DNA of 64,000 nt, from NCBI GenBank assembly GCA_946186915.1, contig CAMHOY010000003.1, forward strand, positions 62,001 to 126,000, written 5' to 3'. This stretch comes from an uncultured Bacteroidales bacterium (GTDB lineage Bacteria; Bacteroidota; Bacteroidia; Bacteroidales; Paludibacteraceae). Below are positions 58,291-64,000 of the stretch, piece after piece (position 1 is the first letter of the stretch; each line of letters starts with the position of its first letter). The notes beneath the pieces were generated by a model. That model had not been told where the DNA came from, made no database searches, and was given only the letters and a program-made list of their open reading frames with translations. Made by a program: the position numbers and the translations under genes.

Positions 58291-60119
58291 TTCTCACTAA
58301 GTATTTCCCATTCGTACATTTTCTGTTCTATCTGGTGTTTGATGCTTTCGTATTTCTGGAAATTCTCTTGCGTTTGGTTTTCCGGCATCGCTAACACTTG
58401 TTCCATCTCTGCTTGCTTTTCTTCGAGGGCCGCAATCTCATTTTCAACTTCCGCAATCTGTTTTTCTTTTTTGCGTTTTTCGGCAGCTGCGGCTTTCTGT
58501 GCGGCATAATCCAGAGCCCCGGACTGGTTAGACCCTGGCTTTGACTGTCGGTTGACCGTCGGCTGACCGTCGGCGAGAGGTAGTTTTTGCCTTGTTTCTA
58601 ACTCTGTGAGGTTAGTCATCTTTTTCGCACGGAGGAAATCGTATATTCCGCCGAGGTGTTCTTTGACTATTCCGCCGCCGAACTCATACACTTTGCTAAC
58701 GAGTCCGTTCAGGAAGTCGCGGTCGTGACTGACGCATATTAGGGTGCCGTTAAAGTCCTGCAGCGCATTTTTGAGCACATCTTTGGACTGCATGTCCAAA
58801 TGGTTGGTTGGCTCATCGAGGATGAGTACATTACAAGGCTCGAGTAATAGTCGTATCATAGCCAGACGGCTTCGTTCTCCTCCGCTGAGTACTTTTACTT
58901 TCTTATCTGATGCTTCGCCGCCGAACATAAACGCCCCCAAGATGTCCCGTATCTTTGTCCGGATGTCTCCTACGGCGACGTAGTCAATGGTCTCAAACAC
59001 CGTCTTTTCCTCATCCAACAGCGCAGCCTGATTTTGGGCGAAATAGCCAATCTTGACATTATGCCCGATCTTGAGGGTTCCAAAATAATCCAGTTGCCCC
59101 ATGATACATTTGACGAGCGTGGATTTACCTTCGCCGTTTTTTCCTACGAACGCCACTTTTTCGCCGCGCCGGATAGTAAAAGTGACATCATGAAAGACCG
59201 TGTGCTCCCCAAAATCTTTGCGCAAATCCTCTACTATGAGCGGGAAGTCTCCGCTACGCGGGGCAGGCGGGAAACGCAAGTTCAGTTTACTGGTGTCTTC
59301 CAGGTCCACTTCGAGACGTTCCAATTTCTCCAGTTGCTTGATACGACTCTGTACCTGTACGGCTTTGGTCGCTTTGTAGCGGAAACGCTCAATGAATTCC
59401 TCCGTGTCCTGAATCATCTTCTGCTGGTTCTGGTACGCTCTTACCTGTTGCTCGTGGCGTTCCTTGCGTAGTTCGACAAACCGGCTATAATTAACATTGT
59501 AATCATAAATTCGTCCTAAAGTGATCTCAATTGTCCGGCCGCACACATTATCAATAAACGCCCTGTCGTGGCTGACCATGAGCACCGCACTCTGACTGCT
59601 TTTGAGGAAGTCCTCCAACCACTGAATGGACTCGATATCCAGGTGGTTGGTAGGCTCGTCGAGTAATAACAGATCCGGATGTCTCAGAAGGATTTTCGCC
59701 AACTCGATGCGCATTCTCCATCCTCCGGAGAATTCGGAACAGGGTCGCTCGAAATCCTTGCGCTCAAATCCCAAACCAATGATGGTTCGGTCCATCTCGG
59801 CGATGAAGCGGGCATCATTTCCTTCGTCCTCTAATCCTTTATTCCCTTCATTTTTTACCGTCAGGACCTCTTCGCGCAATGTCCGGTCGTCATGGAAAAG
59901 CATGACTTGCGGCAGGTATCCGATTGTCATGTCCGCTTCCCGGGCGATTCGTCCGCTTGTCGGCTGATATTCTCCTGCGATTAGACGCAGCAGGGTTGTT
60001 TTGCCGGCACCGTTCTTACCCACCAATGCCACGCGCTCCTTGCGATTGATAAGGAACGTAATGTCGTCCAACACGGGACGGGCGGAGAACTCCATACTTA
60101 CATGATCAATGGTCAGCAT
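58287..60119 (-). CDS. ABC-F family ATPase
   Basis: This 610-residue soluble protein has two ABC cassettes: Walker A GKNGAGKTT (about residue 36) with EFSGGWRMRIELA, and Walker A GKNGEGKST (about residue 325) with VLSGGERSRLAMIR. There are no membrane segments. A linker rich in charged residues lies between them, and the C-terminus is a coiled coil (AEKRKKEKQIAEVENEIAALEEK). ABC-F proteins act on ribosomes. The length and C-terminal coiled coil resemble Uup/EttA-type members, but the exact subtype is uncertain. The linker near residue 525 (ADGQPTVNRQSKPG) is encoded by three 11-base repeats. It overlaps the next gene upstream by 14 bases. Confidence 0.93.
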   Translation of the reverse strand: MLTIDHVSMEFSARPVLDDITFLINRKERVALVGKNGAGKTTLLRLIAGEYQPTSGRIAREADMTIGYLPQVMLFHDDRTLREEVLTVKNEGNKGLEDEGNDARFIAEMDRTIIGLGFERKDFERPCSEFSGGWRMRIELAKILLRHPDLLLLDEPTNHLDIESIQWLEDFLKSSQSAVLMVSHDRAFIDNVCGRTIEITLGRIYDYNVNYSRFVELRKERHEQQVRAYQNQQKMIQDTEEFIERFRYKATKAVQVQSRIKQLEKLERLEVDLEDTSKLNLRFPPAPRSGDFPLIVEDLRKDFGEHTVFHDVTFTIRRGEKVAFVGKNGEGKSTLVKCIMGQLDYFGTLKIGHNVKIGYFAQNQAALLDEEKTVFETIDYVAVGDIRTKIRDILGAFMFGGEASDKKVKVLSGGERSRLAMIRLLLEPCNVLILDEPTNHLDMQSKDVLKNALQDFNGTLICVSHDRDFLNGLVSKVYEFGGGIVKEHLGGIYDFLRAKKMTNLTELETRQKLPLADGQPTVNRQSKPGSNQSGALDYAAQKAAAAEKRKKEKQIAEVENEIAALEEKQAEMEQVLAMPENQTQENFQKYESIKHQIEQKMYEWEILSEN

Positions 60120-61182
60120 GCGTAAGAACGATTTGACGGTTAATAACTCTCCAAAGGAGCAGTGTCAATATAGTGGCAAAACCGAAGTCGGCCAACAACA
60201 GTAGCCAATCACTCCAGTTCCTTCCGATGATTCCAATCCCGATAAATAGCACACTTGCACTCAGCAACACGCAAGTCGTCTGTATATGATTCAACCCCGT
60301 GCGCAACAACAGATGATGAATATGATTCTTATCCGGTTCGAAGAGCGGCCTGTGCTGCTTAAGACGCGTCAGGCTGACACGGACGGCGTCGAATAACGGC
60401 ACGGTCAACACACAAACCGCCACTGCCGGTGCTGCATTCATGTGGAGCGTTTCCGGGACAATATGGTACGCATTGATCTCGCAGAAATGGAAGATAAACG
60501 CCGTCAGCAAGTAACCTAACAACAAACTCCCCGAATCGCCCATAAAGATCTTATCCCGTTTGCCGAACACGTTGTAAATGAAGAAGACCGCCAGTACACC
60601 AATCATGCCGATGGCCATATTGGACCAAACTGTTTCGCCCGCCAAGCCAAAATAAATTGCGAAAAAGAGGCAGTACAAAATCCCCAAGCCGCTGGCCAAT
60701 CCGTCAATGCCGTCAATGAGATTGATTGCATTGATGACGGTCAAAAGGACAGCGAGCGATACGAGATAACTCGGAATAATTCCTATTTCCCCGATGCCGA
60801 ACAAGCCATGCAGGTGGGTGAGGCGAATGTCGGCAAAACCGATAAGGGCAATGCCGGCCAGTGTTTCACCCAGTAGTTTTGCAGCGGGCCGTAACACCAA
60901 TACATCGTCTGTAAAACCGACCACCATGATGACAAATAATCCAATCAGGAAAAACGGCGGCTGTTCTATCGGAGTGCATAGCAGGTATGTCAACATAAAC
61001 GAGAAGCATATATTCAATCCGCCGATATTAGGAACCTCGCCGTCATGACTCATTCGCTTGTTCGGCCGCACGACAAAACCTTTTGTCTTTGCTACGCGGA
61101 TGACCACGGGCATAAACAAGGCGCCGAATATAAAACTCAGCAAACCAATCAGATAACTATGTGCTATCAGCGCGTTTTGCAT
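60106..61182 (-). CDS. WecA-like undecaprenyl-phosphate sugar-1-phosphate transferase
   Basis: This 358-residue membrane enzyme of the MraY/WecA family has about ten membrane segments. The motifs are VGFTDDVLVLRP (paired aspartates), NLIDGIDGLASGLG, FMGDSGSLLLGY and DKNHIHHLLLRTGL, which resembles the HIHH motif of WecA/TagO. It should load a sugar-1-phosphate, commonly GlcNAc, onto undecaprenyl phosphate to begin a surface polysaccharide. It lies between the sugar dehydratase (1-base overlap, TAATG) and ABC-F (14-base overlap), which fits that role. Confidence 0.9.
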   Translation of the reverse strand: MQNALIAHSYLIGLLSFIFGALFMPVVIRVAKTKGFVVRPNKRMSHDGEVPNIGGLNICFSFMLTYLLCTPIEQPPFFLIGLFVIMVVGFTDDVLVLRPAAKLLGETLAGIALIGFADIRLTHLHGLFGIGEIGIIPSYLVSLAVLLTVINAINLIDGIDGLASGLGILYCLFFAIYFGLAGETVWSNMAIGMIGVLAVFFIYNVFGKRDKIFMGDSGSLLLGYLLTAFIFHFCEINAYHIVPETLHMNAAPAVAVCVLTVPLFDAVRVSLTRLKQHRPLFEPDKNHIHHLLLRTGLNHIQTTCVLLSASVLFIGIGIIGRNWSDWLLLLADFGFATILTLLLWRVINRQIVLTHADH

Positions 61183-63095
61183 TATTGCGGGTCGAGTTGC
61201 TCGTAAATGGAATTCTTACTGATGTATTCCGGCACCAGTTGTTTCATCATTTTGACGGTCGTAAAGGCCTTGTCTTGATGACTCGTTTCTATCAGTTGGT
61301 CAATCAGTTTGCTTACTTTGTCGTAGTCGAATTCGCGAACGCGAGCAATCATGATCATGTTGTTGCTCGTTGGGAGCGTTAACTCCTTTTGGTTCAGCAG
61401 TTCTTCGTATAGTTTTTCGCCAGGACGCAGACCCGTGAAAACAATCGGAATATCTTTCTCTGGCGTATAACCCGCCAAACGGATCATGTTGCGTGCCAGA
61501 TCCAGGATTTTCACCGGTTTACCCATATCGAAGACGAAAATCTCTCCGCCGTTCCCCAAGGTGCTGGCTTCCATCACCAGGCAGCACGCCTCCGGAATCG
61601 TCATGAAATAGCGGATAATATCCGGGTGGGTCACCGTGACCGGTCCTCCGGCGGCAATCTGCTTCTGGAAATACGGGATGACAGAACCGTTACTGCCGAG
61701 AACGTTGCCGAAACGAGTGGTGATGAATTTCGTACATTGCGGATTTTCTTTCTGCAGTTTATGGAAGAGAGACTGCACGTATATCTCTGCAATACGCTTG
61801 CTGGCACCCATAATATTCGTCGGGTTGACAGCCTTGTCCGTAGAGATCATCACGAAACGCTCTGCGCCGTATTTGACTGCCATGTCGGCCATGTTTTTCG
61901 TACCCGACACGTTCGCGCGAACAGCCTCGTTGGGATAACTCTCCATTAACGGGACATGCTTGTAAGCGGCTGCATGATAGATGATATCCGGACGTAACTC
62001 GCTGAAAATCTGCTCGATACGTTCTCTGTCCCGAACATCCGCAATAATCGGGATGAAACGTGCCTCCGGGAATTGCTTTTCTAAATCCAAACTCAAGTCA
62101 TGCAGCGGAGACTCTGCTATCTCCAGCAGGATAGTCACTTGAGGACCGAATTTCTGGATTTGACGCACCAGTTCGCTGCCGATACTTCCGGCCGCTCCGC
62201 TGACGAGAACCACTTTGTTTTGGATAATCTGCCGCACATTTTCGGTGTTCACTTCTATCTGCGGTCGCTCTAACAGATCCTCGATCCGGATAGCATCAAT
62301 ACGACCGATTCGTTGTGCATCAATATCGTTCGGGTTCTCTACACTTGTGAAATATGGCGTTGTCAGGATGTGAATGTTATGGTCAATGAATATCTGTAAG
62401 TCCTTTGCCGGGTTGATCTCGCGCATTTTAAGCGGCGAGACAATGACGTGGCGGATATTGCGCGCCTTCATCCAATCGAAGAGTTTCTCGTTGAGTTGCA
62501 AGACAGGCAAGCCGGCGACTTCGAAGCCATGTTCGCCGTCAGAGATAAATCCTACAGGGTGGTACGGCGTATTGCCGGCAGAACGTAACATCTTGGCGAT
62601 GGAAACGCCGGCATACTTGGTTCCAAAAATCAAAACACGCGGACTGCCGTTTCCGTACTGCTGCAGCACTTCGCCGAACGTCTTGACGGCTACGCGTAGG
62701 GTGAATAGCAGTACAAAAGCAATTGGCACATAGATAGCGACAATCGTGTTAAAAATCGGATGACCTGCTGTGCTCCAATCCATCACGCAGTTAAATAGGA
62801 CAATAGCGACTCCGGTCGTCAGATTCGCCAACAGCACCTTGACCATGTCAATGAATGTCGAGTAGCGCAGAATACCGGAGAAGGTGTTAAAAGCTCCAAA
62901 GGCGATCATCTGTACGATGATGATCACAAGGTATTGTTGTCCGATCGGCAATATGCGCGGGTTATCGGAGGAGTAATTGAAATAGTTACTTCCGATCCAT
63001 ACACTAATCCAAAAGGCAATAGTGCACAGCAATAAATCCAATAATAAAACGCCCCAACGGGGTAGATACCCCATATCAAACTTTAAGCTTTTCAT
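61182..63095 (-). CDS. nucleoside-diphosphate sugar 4,6-dehydratase (PglF/CapD-like)
   Basis: The ATG at 63095 gives MKSLKFDMGYLPRWGVLLLD; longer starts run into uvrA. The 637-residue protein has four N-terminal membrane segments (about 15-140) and a CoA-binding-like Rossmann domain (about 145-270: VLIFGTKYAGVSIAKML). A C-terminal short-chain dehydrogenase domain follows with VSGAAGSIGSELVRQI, IIYHAAAYKHVPLME and STDKAVNPTNIMGASKR. That is the membrane UDP-GlcNAc 4,6-dehydratase group, which makes precursors of amino- or deoxy-sugars. It is paired with the WecA-like transferase. Confidence 0.92.
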   Translation of the reverse strand: MKSLKFDMGYLPRWGVLLLDLLLCTIAFWISVWIGSNYFNYSSDNPRILPIGQQYLVIIIVQMIAFGAFNTFSGILRYSTFIDMVKVLLANLTTGVAIVLFNCVMDWSTAGHPIFNTIVAIYVPIAFVLLFTLRVAVKTFGEVLQQYGNGSPRVLIFGTKYAGVSIAKMLRSAGNTPYHPVGFISDGEHGFEVAGLPVLQLNEKLFDWMKARNIRHVIVSPLKMREINPAKDLQIFIDHNIHILTTPYFTSVENPNDIDAQRIGRIDAIRIEDLLERPQIEVNTENVRQIIQNKVVLVSGAAGSIGSELVRQIQKFGPQVTILLEIAESPLHDLSLDLEKQFPEARFIPIIADVRDRERIEQIFSELRPDIIYHAAAYKHVPLMESYPNEAVRANVSGTKNMADMAVKYGAERFVMISTDKAVNPTNIMGASKRIAEIYVQSLFHKLQKENPQCTKFITTRFGNVLGSNGSVIPYFQKQIAAGGPVTVTHPDIIRYFMTIPEACCLVMEASTLGNGGEIFVFDMGKPVKILDLARNMIRLAGYTPEKDIPIVFTGLRPGEKLYEELLNQKELTLPTSNNMIMIARVREFDYDKVSKLIDQLIETSHQDKAFTTVKMMKQLVPEYISKNSIYEQLDPQ

Positions 63096-64000
63096 GTTGT
63101 GTATTAATAATTTGGGCAAGGTATTTGCCTGTGTAACTTTCTTTGCATTGTGCGATTTGTTCCGGTGTGCCGGTGCAAACGATGCGTCCACCTTGCGTGC
63201 CGCCTTCCGGTCCCAGGTCGATTACATGATCGGCAGCCAGCACAACGGCGGGGTTGTGCTCGATAATAATCACCGTGTGCCCTTTGCTGATCAAGCGGTT
63301 CAAAGCATTGAGCAGCACTTCGATATCTTTATGATGCAAGCCTGTAGTAGGTTCGTCAAAGACGAAAATAGTAGGTTTGTTATCTTCGGAGGCAAGGAAC
63401 GATGCCAACTTCACGCGCTGGCTCTCTCCTCCGGACAAAGTACTGCTGCTCTGGCCTAATTGCACATATCCTATTCCCACGTCTTGCAGCGGTTTAAGAC
63501 GTTTCACAATCTTCGTGCACTCCGGGTCTTCACTGAAAAATTCTACGGCCTGATTCACAGTCATGCATAACACATCGTAAATCGACTTGCCGCGGTAATG
63601 AACATCCAGGATATCTTGTTTGAACCGCTTTCCGTGGCATTGCTCGCACTCCAACACCAAGTCCGCCATGAATTGCATCTCAATCGTGATGGTTCCTTCG
63701 CCCTGACAAGTCTCGCACCGTCCTCCCGGTGTGTTAAATGAGAAGTGTGAAGGGCTCAAACCTAATTGTTTTGCCAATGGTTGCTCGGCATATAGGCGGC
63801 GAATCTCATCGTACGCTTTGAGGTACGTCACGGGATTGCTGCGACTTGATTTACTCAGCGGATTTTGGTCCACGAACTCAATATCTTGCATCAAGTGAAG
63901 GCTACCGTGCAACTGCCCGAAATCACCCGTGTGCTCGGCAAAGACTCCGCCATAATGTTTCTTTAGTGCAGGGTAGAGCACTTTGCTCACCAGACTCGAC
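63076..64000 (-). CDS. uvrA: excinuclease ABC subunit A, 5' part missing
   Basis: UvrA recognises bulky DNA damage and loads UvrB. About 308 C-terminal residues are present, against a full length of about 940; the rest is beyond the window. Visible features are the second zinc module (CETCQGEGTIT...LECEQCHGKRF), the ABC signature TLSGGESQRVKLASFLA, Walker B TIFVFDEPTTGLHHKDIE, and the C-terminal DLGPEGGTQGGRIVCTGTPE. The open frame continues unbroken to position 64000. It overlaps the dehydratase start by 20 bases. Identification is certain. Confidence 0.97.
   Translation of the reverse strand, partial: SSLVSKVLYPALKKHYGGVFAEHTGDFGQLHGSLHLMQDIEFVDQNPLSKSSRSNPVTYLKAYDEIRRLYAEQPLAKQLGLSPSHFSFNTPGGRCETCQGEGTITIEMQFMADLVLECEQCHGKRFKQDILDVHYRGKSIYDVLCMTVNQAVEFFSEDPECTKIVKRLKPLQDVGIGYVQLGQSSSTLSGGESQRVKLASFLASEDNKPTIFVFDEPTTGLHHKDIEVLLNALNRLISKGHTVIIIEHNPAVVLAADHVIDLGPEGGTQGGRIVCTGTPEQIAQCKESYTGKYLAQIINTQHEKLKV

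Overview
The window looks like chromosome from an uncultured member of Bacteroidales. Four things point there: a Bacteroidetes-type dcw cell-wall cluster with a 423-residue MraY; a complete bat aerotolerance operon; several promoters with the Bacteroidetes -33/-7 pattern (TTTG, 20 bases, TAnnTTTGC); and many short lipoproteins and secreted proteins. No prophage, CRISPR array, transposase or rRNA was seen. The only tRNA is tRNA-Leu(UAG).

Layout. 1-7377 (minus): mraZ-rsmH-ftsL-ftsI-murE-mraY-murD, with murD cut by the window edge. 7602-8849 (minus): M16 peptidase. 8844-9569 (plus): promoter, compound palindrome, tRNA-Leu and a small lipoprotein. 9559-15621 (minus): mazG, LpxH-like hydrolase, MIP18/DUF59 protein, htpG and aminopeptidase P. 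15632-24285 (minus): moxR-DUF58-batX-batA-batB-batC-batD-batE, preceded by a good sigma-54 promoter match. 24286-27551: an AT-richer accessory stretch with a long palindrome, hairpin arrays and a VWA-like lipoprotein. 27552-37214 (plus): one gene for a 3220-residue secreted repeat protein. 37305-40313 (plus): an envelope glycolipid operon (MGDG-synthase-like glycosyltransferase, flippase-like protein, GT2-like protein). 40338-46020 (minus): beta-barrel, DUF5686 protein, DAHP synthase/chorismate mutase, duplicated lipoprotein. 46220-51568 (plus): glucosaminidase-LysM, DUF721, mutS2, outer-membrane protein, phosphoesterase. 51569-64000 (minus): LRR protein, parallel beta-helix protein, two glycosyltransferases, deacetylase-like protein, ABC-F, WecA-like transferase, PglF/CapD-like dehydratase and uvrA, cut by the window edge.

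How the genes fit together. Cell-wall synthesis and division (dcw), wall cleavage (GH73-LysM), and polysaccharide initiation and assembly (WecA-like transferase, dehydratase, glycosyltransferases) give the window an envelope theme. The Bat proteins, HtpG and probable sigma-54 promoters suggest an envelope or oxidative stress module.

The most unusual content is repeat DNA. Seven- to eight-base tandem arrays begin at stop codons. A GC-rich palindromic element is inserted in frame into murE, htpG, pepP (twice) and the DUF58 gene. A string of mini-hairpins is inserted into the DAHP synthase gene. Compound intergenic palindromes have covarying stems around a constant loop. These families, the giant repeat protein and the hairpin-flanked lipoprotein island are the best candidates for undescribed biology. 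The two gaps over 300 bases (24286-25129 and 26795-27551) are covered by feature entries. All family names come from reading motifs by eye; no database search was run.
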